64,000 nt of DNA from PNON01 sp963757065 (GTDB lineage Bacteria; Chloroflexota; Anaerolineae; Anaerolineales; Anaerolineaceae): assembly GCA_963757065.1 (NCBI GenBank), contig CAVWQC010000007.1, positions 496,001 to 560,000 on the forward strand, given 5' to 3'. The notes beneath the pieces were generated by a model. It was given only the letters and a program-made list of their open reading frames with translations. It was not told the DNA's origin and did not search any database. The translations under genes and the position numbers were made by a program. Shown in pieces: positions 38,069-49,400 of this stretch. How positions within the stretch are numbered: position 1 is the first letter of the stretch; the number at the start of each line of letters is the position of its first letter.

Positions 38069-38879
38069 TCAGAACCATGTCGTTTTTAAGCCATGGATAT
38101 CTGAGACTTCAGTTTTTCTCATTCCAAGTATCATCCAGGGGAGCATAGCGAAAATACCCACCAGGGCTGGTCCACCCAGACCCATGATGAATGCTGATAA
38201 GATCGAGCTGCTCCCCGTGATAATGTACATGATCACTGGAGTTCGCTCGCTCAAGTCTTGAGTGTTGGTCTTGATCAGTTTATTCACAAGGAATAAATAT
38301 ACACAATATGTTAAAAAGGTCGTCAACCACCATCCAGCGAAATTCTGTAAGGGGATCCCGAAATATAACCGTGAAGATAAGGGTCCATCCCAAATCCAAT
38401 GCCCACCCAGAACCATAATTGGATCGAGAACCAGATCCCAGGCTGTCATAATAATGCCGCCTACTGCAGCCACAGGCAGGATCATCCATCCGCGCGGATT
38501 AGGAGACTTTAGCAGCCTGGCAGAAATCACAAGGGAAGGATACATCATCATGAACCATGCTGCCGGGATCAGGAACGGAACAAGCCCGAGAAATTTTGTG
38601 CCCAGGAGGTCAGTATAATGGTATGGGCCATAGATCAGTCCGGTAGCGACTCCCACACTCTCCATCGTGAGTGAAATTACAAAACAGGAAACCAAAAGCA
38701 GATAGAATTCTCTTCCAACCCAATTTGGATGCGCCGTTGAATAGGGCGAATAAAAAACCACCCAGGGTGTTTATTGGTGTCAGGAAGGGAGGAAAGTTCC
38801 ACCGGAAGAAAATTGTCACCAGGGAATAAATGGTCAAGATTATATAGAAAACGAGAAAACCAAGCGAAATTGTATTCAC
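38069..38879 (-). CDS. Carotenoid biosynthesis protein, CruF-like (frameshifted)
   Basis: About 270 residues with seven or so membrane helices in two overlapping frames. The hallmark MESVGVATGLIYGPYHYTD, followed by VPFLIPAAWFMMMYPS and AWDLVLDPIMV, identifies the CruF/DUF422 family, whose CruF members hydrate the 1' position of carotenoids. The shift lies near 38690 in a short T run. No other carotenoid genes are in this window, so the specific reaction is uncertain. Starting codon approximate. Confidence 0.75.
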
Positions 38880-39031
38880 ACACTTACCTCGGTTTGATTA
38901 TAACCAAGTCCACTAAATATATTAAATCTATTATGGATTTGCGGATAATAAATTAATGCAAATTGAAGTAGTGCCGGATATTTAAATCGATAAAAACTTT
39001 TATAAAGATCAATTAATACTTATTACTAAAA

Positions 39032-39075
39032 ATTACTAATCCCCTTTTGAAAATAAATAAAAGGGGATTAGTAAT
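39032..39075. terminator. Strong 17-bp hairpin terminator after the GPH transporter gene
   Basis: ATTACTAATCCCCTTTT and its exact complement around a 10-base loop, just past the restored transporter stop at 39087. Confidence 0.75.
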
Positions 39076-39086
39076 GTCATATTCGG

Positions 39087-40458
39087 TCATTTATTCTTTC
39101 GTTCTTCAATTAATCGTTTTACTTCTTCAAATCTTTCCTGAGTGAAACGGCATGATCCTTGCGAAAAGGGCAGCCATCAAGTAAAAGAAAGCTGTGCCAA
39201 GACCAAGAACAAGCCTTACGGCGATCAATGCAGATTGAGGTTGCACTCCTGCCGGATTATTTTCAATATATCCAAAAAGCCCCAACAAACCGACAGCGAG
39301 GAAAATTACCAGAGCCGATGAAGCTTTGTATATTAACTGGGTTAACCCCATATAAAACCCTTCACGCCTTACACCATTTTGATATTCATCAAATTCAACT
39401 ACATCCGGGATCATTGACCAGGGCAGCACCTGGGTCGCGGATGAACCTACACCGGCTAAAATGGCAATAATGATGACAACAGTCACATTTCCAACTGGAG
39501 CAAATAGCACCATTAACAAAGGGATGAGGAAAAAGAAAGCAGCATAAATATAAGCCCGCTTTTTCCCCAATTTTTCCCCCAGAAAGACCCATAATGGCAC
39601 AGATATGATGGCAATAACGAGAGGTAATCCCATAATCAGGGAAGTAATATCGTCAGGAATTTTTACGACATCTTTCAAGAAGAAAATCACGGTGGCCATG
39701 AACAGGTCAGCGCCAATCTGGTTGGAAACGAACATAATGATCATCAACCTGACTTCACGTACCTGCCATAAAGATCGCAATTCTTTCCAAAATCCTTTGC
39801 CCAGGATCTTTTCTGCATCAGCATGAACCCTTTCCTTTGTACCCAGAAACGTAATTAATACAAATATGGATGTTACTGCACCAAATATGATGCCCATGAT
39901 TGGATAACTAACCGGGTATTCACCTCTTCCGGGAAAAATATTGTCCACAATGACTGCGACCCCTGCTGCGGCAACCAGGTTACCCAGAAAAGAGAATGCC
40001 ATGCGATAACCGGATATGGATGTCCGTTCATCGTAATTTTGGGTCAACTCCGGCATCAATGAGTTATAAGGTATCGTCACAACGCTAAATACGACATTAA
40101 ATAACACCATAATTGCCATGTAATATATGAATAGAGTTACCTTATCCTGGGAAGGTATGATCCACAATAACCAGAACAGAATACCAAGGGGTACTGCACC
40201 TGCAAGAAGAAATACTCTTCGTCTGCCAAAACGGCTGCTGGTTTTATCTGAAATAATTCCCATCAACAGGTCGGTAAGGGCAGCCACGGTGCGCGAGACC
40301 CAATATGTAAGCCCTGCCCAGACCGGGGGTAACCCGGCTACATTGACGACAAAAAAGATGAAATAAAAATTCATGGCGGTGATGGCTAAATTGTTAGCAA
40401 AATCCCCCAAACCAAAGGCAACCTTTTCTTTTACAGGAACGACAAATCCTTCTTTCAT
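39087..40458 (-). CDS. GPH-family sugar:cation symporter (MFS), late frameshift
   Basis: About 456 residues with twelve helices. GPH (glycoside-pentoside-hexuronide) hallmarks: KVAFGLGDFANNL at the N-terminus, SDKTSSRFGRRRVF between helices 2 and 3, and PYNSLMPELTQNYDERTSISGYRM. These import oligosaccharides or glycosides with Na+ or H+. An extra base near 39143 ends the frame early at 39127; the other frame gives a normal tail (ERFEEVKRLIEERKN) ending at 39087. AGGAGG precedes the ATG. Last gene of the LacI-type operon; it probably imports the operon's substrate. Confidence 0.88.
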
Positions 40459-40488
40459 GATTTCCTCCTTGCCAGAATTGAATGGTTG

Positions 40489-41794
40489 TTAATATCTACG
40501 ATCGAAAACTTTCCAAATCCCTTTCACTTCTTCGCCACTTATCAGAACGATGTCTTCAAACTGGAACATGGCATCCGATTGAATCGGATGATAGAACACG
40601 TAATCGCCTATTTCGAGCGTTGTTCGGGTAGATGTATTGATGGTCGATTGGTTCGGAACCAGGTTTTGATTTGGAGGATCAGTAAGCAGCGGGTTACTAA
40701 AGACTCCTTTCGGAGCTACAAAGCCTCCTGCCCAACCACCCCCATAGATCTCCAGACTATTTTGATAGTTCGGATTCCACCAGGATATTAATCCTGATAA
40801 TCCTTCAATAAATGGAATTACTGCGCCTTTGCGCTTTTTTAGTACCGGTGTGGCAATAAATTCTGCGGGAAGCAACTCTTTCAAGAAGTGTGATGGATAT
40901 CCGGCTGGCCGCAAGACAGCTCCTCCAATACCGATATCGGTGATAAAGGGATAGTTATTGAAAAGGCTGTAAGTTCCACTTCCACCGCAATTAAAGGTCA
41001 ATTCGTCTATTAAAAAGACCGGGATAATTATCTCGTCCAAAGTCAATGAAAGATTTATAAACAGACAGGTTGTCTGCAAATTCCCTTAAAGCGGCATTTC
41101 TGGGAGAGCTAAAAATCCCGGGAGCATGCGGTACATGCCCCTCATATCCCATGAAACCGCTAAAGACAAGATGATCCGGGTTTTGTTGGATGATGTCAAA
41201 TAATTGCTGCAGATCATGATTATTTGAAGCGCCTCCGCGGTGAAGACCAATGTCAATTTCCAGATTCACCCGCAGCTTCAATTTATTTTGGACCGCATAT
41301 TGTAGGTATTCATTTAAATGGACAGGGGTATCGATCAGCCATTGGATCTCTGATTGCGCTCTTTCAATTTGAGTTTTCTGTATCTCCTGAAAGAACTCAT
41401 CAAGGGCAAAGACAGGTAAAGGTTTCCCGATCAAAATATCAATTCCCGGGTCGAAGTTATCAAGGATCACCTTGATAAAAGGCCGATGAACGAGCATGAA
41501 TTTATTTGTGTGGACTTTTGCCCTGATCGTACGGATCAAATCCACACAGGGAATGGATTTAACAACGATACGATAATGAGCGTCGGATGGTATATTAGCC
41601 TGGATGGTTGCAATGTTACGGTCCAGGCGGTCAAGATCGATCATTATTCGTGCAGTACCAATACCTGCTTTTTTCAATGCAGAATTAATCTGCGCGAAAT
41701 ATGGATCATATGCTCCGCCAACATCTTTTGGTTTGAGCAGGATTATCAACAAAACCAGAACAATAAGGATTACCAGGGCAATAATCCATTCCAT
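40489..41794 (-). CDS. Membrane-anchored alanine-racemase-fold PLP enzyme (D-threonine aldolase/D-serine deaminase-like), frameshifted
   Basis: About 434 residues over one shift near 41040. An N-terminal helix (WIIALVILIVLVLLIILL) anchors it. The fold-III PLP barrel shows the Lys in YRIVVKSIPC, NLEIDIGLHRGGA and GFMGYEGHVPHAPG. The C-terminal D-Ser-dehydratase-like domain shows NCGGSGTYSLF, TPVLKKRKGAVIPFIEGL and FYHPIQSDAMFQFEDI. Relatives cleave or deaminate D-beta-hydroxy amino acids. The ATG at 41794 follows GGAGGG. Third gene of the LacI-type operon. A membrane anchor on this fold is unusual in my experience. Confidence 0.8.
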
Positions 41795-41822
41795 TTTGTT
41801 TACCCTCCCGACAAAAATGTCC

Positions 41823-43025
41823 TTAACCGATGATCGGTTTAACCAGTTTGATGAATTGCTCTGCTTTTCGGTCGATCTCACTATCTGTTGACAGGATATT
41901 TATTCCAAAATCAGTTCCCAACCCGGAATCTACCACCCCTATGCTCAAGTTCACCGCCCGGCTGACTAAATCATCAGTCTTTGGGAGCATGTGTTTTTCA
42001 TAAAGCTTTCTACCATCCCGGTCTTTATAAGCCAGTATCTGTTCCATGTTGTTATAGACATGCCAGCCGGATTTATCCACTGTCTTCGTTCCCAGGACCT
42101 CAGCCACTTTTTGTGCAGATGCGACATCCTCCAGGAGGATTGTAAGCAATGTTGCACATTCTCCCGGATCGTTAATGGTCCGGAATTGCAGCCCTTCAAG
42201 ATGGGCTGATTGTATACATCGTTTGAATCGGTCTTTCTTTGTCCGCAGGGAATGAAGGATAAAATCCAGCTTTCGCAATTGCGCAAGCGCAAAAGCTCCG
42301 GTAAGTTCGTTCATACGCATATTTATACCGATCAATGATCTCTTTCCGATCTCCGAGCCTTTCCGGAGCGGCATGTGCCCCTGGTCATGAAACCCGAACG
42401 CTCTTTCATACAATGAACGATCATTGGTGATTAATAATCCACCATCACCCGAATTGATAACCTTAAAATTATTTAACGAAAATGCCCCCATTTCACCGAA
42501 TGTCCCTAACATTTGCCCTTTGTATGATGCACCAAGTGCCTGGCAGCAATCTTCAATGAGGAACAAGCCCTTTTCTTTTGCCAGGGCTGTGATCGCATCC
42601 ATATTGCTGGGGTTCCCGAGCATGTGTACAGGCATGATCGCCCGGGTTTTGGATGTGATTTTATCCCGGGCGTCTGCAGCATCCATGGTGAGTGAATCAT
42701 CAACTTCGACCATGACCGGAACTGCGCCAATGGCAATGATCGATGAAAACGAAGCAACAAAAGTGTATCCTGGCACCAGTACTTCATCACCCGGTTTGAT
42801 GCCAACGGCTGTTAAACAGGCCATGAGAGCCCCGGTGCCAGAGCTGACTGCAACACAATGGCTTGCACCAGATCGTTTCGCAAATTCCTGCTCCAATGAA
42901 TACACTTTATGCAGGAATTTTGGATCTTCGTCACTCCCATAACGGGATAAATGACCGGTATTTAATACTTCCAGAACTTCGTTCTTTTCTTCTTCACCAA
43001 TCAAATAATATCCAGGTCCGGGCAT
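41823..43025 (-). CDS. DegT/DnrJ/EryC1/StrS family aminotransferase
   Basis: About 400 residues, intact. A type-I PLP fold: SSGTGALMACLTAVGIKPGDEVLVPGYTF, IEDCCQALGASY, FSLNNFKVINSGDGGLLIT. The family aminates keto-sugars. The usual catalytic Lys lies in the sequence SxxKxxxxGEGG; here it is SLNNFKVINSGDGG, with Lys present. ATG at 43025 is supported by AGGAGGAAT. Second gene of the operon between the YdjC-type deacetylase and the racemase-fold enzyme. It may run in the deaminating direction in amino-sugar breakdown (inference). Confidence 0.88.
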   Translation of the reverse strand: MPGPGYYLIGEEEKNEVLEVLNTGHLSRYGSDEDPKFLHKVYSLEQEFAKRSGASHCVAVSSGTGALMACLTAVGIKPGDEVLVPGYTFVASFSSIIAIGAVPVMVEVDDSLTMDAADARDKITSKTRAIMPVHMLGNPSNMDAITALAKEKGLFLIEDCCQALGASYKGQMLGTFGEMGAFSLNNFKVINSGDGGLLITNDRSLYERAFGFHDQGHMPLRKGSEIGKRSLIGINMRMNELTGAFALAQLRKLDFILHSLRTKKDRFKRCIQSAHLEGLQFRTINDPGECATLLTILLEDVASAQKVAEVLGTKTVDKSGWHVYNNMEQILAYKDRDGRKLYEKHMLPKTDDLVSRAVNLSIGVVDSGLGTDFGINILSTDSEIDRKAEQFIKLVKPIIG

Positions 43026-43036
43026 ATTCCTCCTAA

Positions 43037-43882
43037 TTATTGTCTTTTCCAATAAGGCTGCAATTTTTCATACGTAATGATCTTTATCCCCTCGGCTGTA
43101 ATAGTCTGTTGGCACTCCCTGGAATTAAAGAAGGAATAATCAGCCTGTCTCACCCGCCAGCGAGGATTGATCGTTCGTAATTCAGCTGTGCCGCGGGCAG
43201 GATGAATTGCCCACTCTGATAGACCTTCCGGCAATTCATGCAGCATTTTCAAATAGAGTTCTGTTTTTCCGATGGTGGGTAGATCAAAACTATCGAGGTC
43301 AGGGTGGTCGATAACCGGATACCCTATCCCTTTGACTACTTTCATAAAATTCTGTTCATGCACTCTAAGAGCCAATCCATATTCACGGGCTAACCTGATG
43401 GACATTCGAAAAATATCTTCCCTGGAATCGTGGATATTACAATGGCTGTCCAGTTGGTTAGGGTGTAATCCATTCGCATAAGCAAATTCAATTTGAGCTC
43501 GCCACTCTATTTCCAACTCCTTTAGGTCTGCCCTTGACACCAAGGCCTTTTTTTCCGTTTCAAGCGGGAAAAATCCCTGGCCATCCACAAGGGTTGGTAT
43601 TTTTTCCGGGGAAGAAAGCGGTCGCCAACGGAAGATCTTATGCTCGCTGATGGTGGTCAGATGCACTCCGTGAGGTATGCCCGGACGAGCTTTGAGGAGG
43701 GCAGCTCCTTGTATTCCCCAGGGAGCCGGCATCATAATGGTACATGAACTGGCGGTTCCTTTTTCAAGTGTGTGAATGGCACTTTGATTACCGGAAAAGC
43801 ACATCCCATAATCGTCAATATTTAATATGAGCAGGCGGGTGCCTTTTGGATATCCGAGGAGTTCTGTGGTCAGCATTTGCAT
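43037..43882 (-). CDS. ChbG/YdjC-type carbohydrate deacetylase
   Basis: About 281 residues. Family signature LLILNIDDYGMCFSGNQSAI with the metal-binding Asp pair, GVHLTTISEH and NQLDSHCNIHD supplying the His ligands. ChbG removes an acetyl group from chitooligosaccharides; related enzymes act on other N-acetylated glycans. First gene of the operon, starting 21 bases from the LacI-type operator. The start could be the ATG at 43882 or the one at 43876, where AAAGGTG is better spaced. Confidence 0.85.
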   Translation of the reverse strand: MQMLTTELLGYPKGTRLLILNIDDYGMCFSGNQSAIHTLEKGTASSCTIMMPAPWGIQGAALLKARPGIPHGVHLTTISEHKIFRWRPLSSPEKIPTLVDGQGFFPLETEKKALVSRADLKELEIEWRAQIEFAYANGLHPNQLDSHCNIHDSREDIFRMSIRLAREYGLALRVHEQNFMKVVKGIGYPVIDHPDLDSFDLPTIGKTELYLKMLHELPEGLSEWAIHPARGTAELRTINPRWRVRQADYSFFNSRECQQTITAEGIKIITYEKLQPYWKRQ

Positions 43883-43899
43883 CACCTTTTATTGAAAAT

Positions 43900-43928
43900 A
43901 TTATATTGCAAACGTTTGCAATATGCAA
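43900..43928 (-). promoter_or_regulatory. Promoter of the deacetylase-aminotransferase-racemase-transporter operon
   Basis: On the minus strand, TTGCAT (43928-43923), 17 bases, then a consensus TATAAT (43905-43900), just upstream of the deacetylase start. The palindromic operator fills the spacer. Confidence 0.65.
43903..43924. promoter_or_regulatory. Perfect 22-bp LacI-family operator
   Basis: ATATTGCAAAC joined to its exact complement; the centre GCAAACGTTTGC carries the CG-centred pattern of LacI/GalR-family sites. It lies between -35 and -10, where a bound repressor would exclude polymerase. No LacI gene is in this window. Confidence 0.8.
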
Positions 43929-44060
43929 TACCCAGTAACTATAATTTTACAGTAGATCAAGCAATGGCAATCTTCTTTCGAATCACTTACAATAAGCCAA
44001 TGGAAAACATCTATACAACTCCAAACATACAGACGCTTCATTATACTTCACAAATGCAAC

Positions 44061-44918
44061 ATGAATTTCCTGGATCTTGCCACCAGAGGGAAGAACTAAT
44101 TGGTGGCGATATCTCTTATCAATCTTTATGATCTTATTCGTATGGCAAGTCATTGGTGCAATACCATATGCAATTCCTCATCTTGCTCCGACTTAAGCAG
44201 CCAGCCACATAATTTCATTTATTGCCATCAGTTTTAGCTTTATTATGCCTGATGGCAAGCTTATTGTTCTTCGTTCGTTTTATCCATAAACGTAACCCGA
44301 TTAGCCTGATAACTGGTGAGGTTCGGGTTTCCTTTAAGAAAATATGGTTAGCCGCTGGTATGTGGACGATCATCGTTGTCATTACTACCATCGTTGACTC
44401 CCTGGTCCATCCGGGATCTTACTAATTTACTTTCAAATGGAAAGCATGGTTTCCTTTTGCATTGGCAGCCATTATTCTTACTCCCATCCAAACCAGTGCA
44501 GAAGAATTATTATTTCGAGGCTATTTTTTGCAGGGGTTGGGTCTCCTAACAAAAAGAAAGTGGATACTTACTCATCATCAGTGGTTTGATCTTTGCTGTT
44601 CCTCATTTTCTAAACCCTGAAATGAAGTACGGATTTGTTCTTATGGCCTTGTTCTACTTTAGTTTTGGAGCGATCTTAACCATGATTACGCTAAAGAGTA
44701 ACCGGTTGGAATATGCCCTCGGAGTCCATGCAGCAAATAATTTACTAACCGTTTTGCTTGCCAATTACAAAGACTTGGCATTACCTTCCCCATCAATTTT
44801 TACAGCAAGCGTAGTTGACCCTGTTTTTAACCTTGTCACCTTTATATTGGGAGCCGGGCTGTTATGGTATTGGCTATTCATACTCAATCCAACCAGGGTA
44901 GTAATCGAAAATACGTAA
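44061..44918 (+). pseudogene. Decayed CPBP-family intramembrane protease
   Basis: Remnants in several frames make one CPBP (CAAX-protease-like) protein: NFLDLATRGKN, then NWWRYLLSIFMILFVWQVIGAIPYA, FKKIWLAAGMWT, the catalytic EELLFRGYF, the His-bearing IFAVPHFLNP and ALGVHAANNLL. Breaks occur near 44098, 44208 and 44570, and an in-frame TAA lies at 44424. The combination of several shifts and a stop makes real decay more likely here than in the other broken genes. A functional paralogue lies at 59.8 kb. Confidence 0.75.
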
Positions 44919-45021
44919 AGAAATGATCGCATGAGCGATTACCTCACAGAAGAACAAGCTTGCGATTGATAATCTGATACAATTTCAAAACAAATTTATT
45001 GAAGAGTAGGAATCTAACTAC

Positions 45022-45867
45022 ATGCCTCCAACCAATATCCTGGGTATCATACTTTCATTGATCTCTGCTGCTTCCTGGGGAGGAGGAGATTTTTTCGGTG
45101 GATTATCCACGCGTAAACACAATCAATATGCAGTCCTGGTTATTTCTGCCCTGGCAGGTGTCCTGATCCTGATCATATGTACATTGATTTGGCCTGAGCC
45201 GTTCCCGGTCTGGCCTTTCGCACTTTATGCGGTATTGGCCGGGTCATTTGGTGTCATCGGTCTGGGTGCTCTCTATAAAGGGTTATCCATGGGGCACTCC
45301 GCAGCAGTCGCCCCGACATCAGCAGTAATAGGAGCAGGTATTCCTGTGTTCTATGGCATCATCATCAACGGTTTACCAGGGATATATAAGATTTTCGGTT
45401 TTCTTCTGGCATTTTTGGGGATATGGTTGGTTTCCAGAGTGCCTGGTGAGACAAAAAAAGTCACGACCACAAGCCTCATACTTGCCATCCTGGCTGGTAT
45501 CGGATTTGGTGGTTTCTTTATTTTCATCACTTTAGCGGGGCCAAAACTAACATTTACACCATTAATTATTTCCCGCACAACATTCTTTTGTATAACAACC
45601 GTCGTATTGATTACCCAAAAGGGGAAAGTTGGATCAGCGATAACCAGCCCGGTGGTTTGGTTAACCGGATTTTTCGACGCGGGGGGTAACGCTTTATATA
45701 TGCTGGCAAAACAGTTCACCCGGTTGGATGTGGCTGTTGTCCTCTCTTCGCTTTATCCAGCGGTCACAGTTTTGCTCTCACGTATATTCTTAAAAGAAAA
45801 AATATCTGTATCACAATGGCTGGGAGTAGGGTTGTGCTTTGTGGCAGTAATAATGATATCCATATAA
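45022..45867 (+). CDS. EamA/DMT-superfamily transporter
   Basis: 281 residues with ten membrane helices in two EamA repeats (AASWGGGDFFGGLSTRKHNQYAVL; LAILAGIGFGGFFIFITLAG). The C-terminal PAVTVLLSRIFLKEKISVSQWLGVGL is the typical last-repeat motif. Members export amino acids, nucleosides or other metabolites; the substrate cannot be told. Stands alone. Confidence 0.85.
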   Translation: MPPTNILGIILSLISAASWGGGDFFGGLSTRKHNQYAVLVISALAGVLILIICTLIWPEPFPVWPFALYAVLAGSFGVIGLGALYKGLSMGHSAAVAPTSAVIGAGIPVFYGIIINGLPGIYKIFGFLLAFLGIWLVSRVPGETKKVTTTSLILAILAGIGFGGFFIFITLAGPKLTFTPLIISRTTFFCITTVVLITQKGKVGSAITSPVVWLTGFFDAGGNALYMLAKQFTRLDVAVVLSSLYPAVTVLLSRIFLKEKISVSQWLGVGLCFVAVIMISI

Positions 45868-46145
45868 CATCCTAACGATTGAGTATTAAATTTGTAACAC
45901 CCAGGCCCTCCTTTTTGAGTCATTAAATATAACAAGCTTGATTTGAGACTTACACCAAGTAGAATTACAATATTATTCGTGCTATATTGAAATGGATTAA
46001 TCGGTTCTAGCATTCCATTTAGGTTGGATATAGACCAATGACACCCCAGCATCCTTTGCAGCCACCTCCATCACCCAAGCATTATTAATCTAATGGAGCA
46101 TCGAAATCGCTTTGATTCTGTTTTACGTTGAAATGGAGGCATTTC

Positions 46146-46439
46146 ATGTTTTTCTTTTCACGAAATCAGATCATCAACAAAGTTCTTGTGAGTATTTGTG
46201 CGACAATTTCACTGATATCTCTATCTGGCTGCACTAATACACTTAAGACGCCCCAGCCCCTCAAACCAGGCACTGTTCAATTAATCTGGAACAATCAATC
46301 CCAGGTTACCGCCAAATATGATACGGACCGGAAAAGAATTTTATGGATGAATAGTTGGCGGTTATATTTGTTGAAGCTATTCCGAAACCAGGAAGGTCCT
46401 GGCTGCTACTTCATGAAACATAAATTAGCTAATATTTAA
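46146..46439 (+). CDS. Small putative lipoprotein
   Basis: 97 residues. Lipobox ISLSGCTN after a hydrophobic signal. A short mature part (PGTVQLIWNNQSQVTAKYDTDRKR) shows no known domain, and its basic C-terminus ending NI looks unlike a normal lipoprotein, so the frame may be broken downstream of about 46350. The ATG at 46146 is preceded by GGAGG. It ends 16 bases before the large sensor gene and may be co-transcribed with it. Confidence 0.5.
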   Translation: MFFFSRNQIINKVLVSICATISLISLSGCTNTLKTPQPLKPGTVQLIWNNQSQVTAKYDTDRKRILWMNSWRLYLLKLFRNQEGPGCYFMKHKLANI

Positions 46440-46455
46440 ATAAGTTGGGGTAAAC

Positions 46456-49400
46456 ATGGCGGAGAAACGAAAAATTCAAATACTCACCATTGAAGATTCA
46501 GAAGAAGATACCGAACTCATCAATTTGGAATTAAGACGAGCAGGTTATAGTCCATCCATCCAAAGAGTGGAGACCGAGAAGCAGATGCGTTCATTTCTCG
46601 GAAAAAAGAAATATGATCTCATTACTTCCGATTTCCAGATACCTCATTTCACAGCTTTTGAAGCATTGTCAGTATGGAAAGAATTTGAGTTGGATATCCC
46701 CTTTTTTGTTATCGCTGGAATAATCAAAAACGAAGATGCGATTAACCTAATAAAAGCAGGAGCAGCAGACTATATAGTAAAGGATAATTTACCTAAACTG
46801 GGTCCGGCTGTTGACAGGGAACTCAACAATGCAATTGAGCGCAGGGAAAAATTGAAACTCAAACAAGCGCTTGCAGCCAGCCAGCAACTCTATCGGATCA
46901 TCACGGAGAATATGACCGACACAGTATGGATCATGGATCTGAAAACCCAAAAGATCACCTATCTCAATCCGGCAGCCAACAAGAGTTTTGGTTATTCATT
47001 AAAAGAGCTGGATAAATTAACCATAAATCATATTCTCACACCTGAATCTGTAAACCTGCTGCGCTTACAAATGAAAAATGCAGCAATCGATGGGGAACAT
47101 GATTGGGAATCAGAACACCTCAGGTCGTTCCAATTGGAATACATCCGAAAAAATAAAACCCGTTTCTGGAGTGAGGATATTCTGGATACGATCAGGGATG
47201 GCAACAATCAGATCACTCATATCCTGGGAGTGGGACGCGATATAACACTCCGCAAGAAGCAGGAGGATGAACTGGTAAGGTCAAGAGATTATATATGGAA
47301 ATTATTTGAGAATTTCCCAACTTTAGTATGGAGAACAGGACTTGATGGAAAATGTAATTATGTAAACCTAAGTTGGTTGAAATGGACTGGTCGCTCATTG
47401 GAACAAGAACTTGGCGATGGTTGGATGGATGGGATACATCTTGATGATTATCAGAGATGCCAGAATACTTTTGAAACTGCATTTACGAAAAGGGAGCCTT
47501 ACCAAATTGAATACCGCCTTAAGCATGCCAGTGGGGATTACCGGTGGATCATGGATATTGGACGTCCTTATAATGACCTGGATGGTAACTTCGCGGGTTA
47601 CCTGGGTTCAAGTTATGATAATAATGATGAACGGCAAAATCGGGATACCATTATTCAACGTGCAGAAAAGATGAGCAAGCTATATGAAATTACACGGGAC
47701 TTAAATAATCATCAAACCTGCAAACAATAGTGGACCTGGTTTGTGAAAAGACTATGGAAGTTATGGCAGTACCTAAGTCGGGGTCAGTATATATGATCTA
47801 CAATTGGATGCCTTAATTGTAAAAAGTGTCAGAGGATATGACATTCCAATTGGCACAGTCATACCCAAAGGAGTTGGTATTGCCGGAAAAGTTATTCAAA
47901 CCCATGAACCAATCATATTAAACGACTATGCCGGTTATGAAGCCAGGCTTCCTCAATTCTATAATGCTCCTTTTGCTGCCACCATGACAGTCCCAATGCT
48001 ATTTGGTGATGACCTTATCGGCATTCTTGGTATAGCGGAATTTAAACCATCCAAAAGAGAGTTTACAGAAGATGACTTGAAGTGGGCATCATTATTAGCC
48101 AATGCTGCTGCAGGTGCTATTCATAATGCAGATCTATACAACACAGCAAAAACGAATGCCGACCAGTTGGCCATGTTATATGATGCCGGCTTGGCCCTCA
48201 ATAGCATGCTGGAACCTAAAAAGCTACTATCATTTTTACTGCAGATAGCTCAACAAGCCTTAGCTTGTGAAAGGATTGCCTTCCTCAGTATTAATGAAGA
48301 AACCGGATCGGTATTGTATGAAGTTGGGCATGGTCTGCCGCAAAAACTTGTGGAACAACTTACAGGGATTGAGATTTCAGCAAAAAAGGGTGATCCAATC
48401 GATCAATTGATGAAAAGCCATCTCCCTGTGAAATATTCCAACAAGGATGTCGATCTGAATTCTGAATATTATTGACCCAAATCAAAAATCTTATCTACTT
48501 GTACCGGTCACTCACGCCGGGACAATAATCGGAATTATTGCAGCCAGTGACCACAGTGAAGATAAATTTTCATCAGCAGATGAACGCCTGATTGTTCTTT
48601 TCGGTAATCAGACGGCAGTTGCGATCATCAATTCCAGGATGTTCACTGAGATAAAAAACCGAAGCAAAGAATTGGAGGCACTGGCAAGTATTTCTGCTGC
48701 AATGCGTCCTGCACAGACAGCCAGGGAATTAATCCCTATCATTCTCACAAATTTGATTACAGCTTGGCAAATGCCAAATCTGCGTTATACCTTAAATTCC
48801 TTCCTGAAACCCAGGAATATCTTATAGAAAATGCATTCGGACAGGTAACTATAGATATAGGTACGAAAATTAGCAAAGAACTGGTCAATCAACTGAAGCT
48901 AAATTTACAGAAACCAGTTTTTTTACATCCAAAAGACATTGAGAATTTCCAGATACAAATGGATTGGACCAAGGGAAAAACTGAAACTGTTTTTATTCCT
49001 TTGTTTATAGACCAGAAAGTAGTTGGTTACCTTCACCTCGCTTCAGAAAAACCATTTGCAGAGAATATTATTAATATCCTCCTCGCAGTGGCAGATATGG
49101 CAGCCAATGCCATTCATCGGGCAACCTTGCATGAAGAAACGACAAAAAGGATGGAGCATCTTTCAGCTCTTAGAACCATTGATAATGCGATCACATCCAG
49201 TACAGATCTTCCATTTGTACTTAATATATTAATTGAACAGGTAAAAGATAAGCTAAGAGTGGATGCTGTATCCATACTCTTATATGATCCAATCACTAAT
49301 TACCTTGAGCATGCCGCATCAATTGGTTTTCTTCAAAAGACAATACATCAAACAAGGCTTCGTTATGGTGAAAGTTTTGCCGGAAAAGCCGCGATCGATA

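Noticed and set aside
39127..39150. Early TGA in the GPH transporter as its true end
   Set aside because: The other frame gives a charged cytoplasmic tail typical of the family and ends next to a strong terminator.
43903..43924. CRP/FNR-type site instead of LacI-type
   Set aside because: The centre GCAAACGTTTGC with a CG axis fits LacI/GalR sites; the TGTGA/TTGAT half-sites of CRP/FNR are absent.
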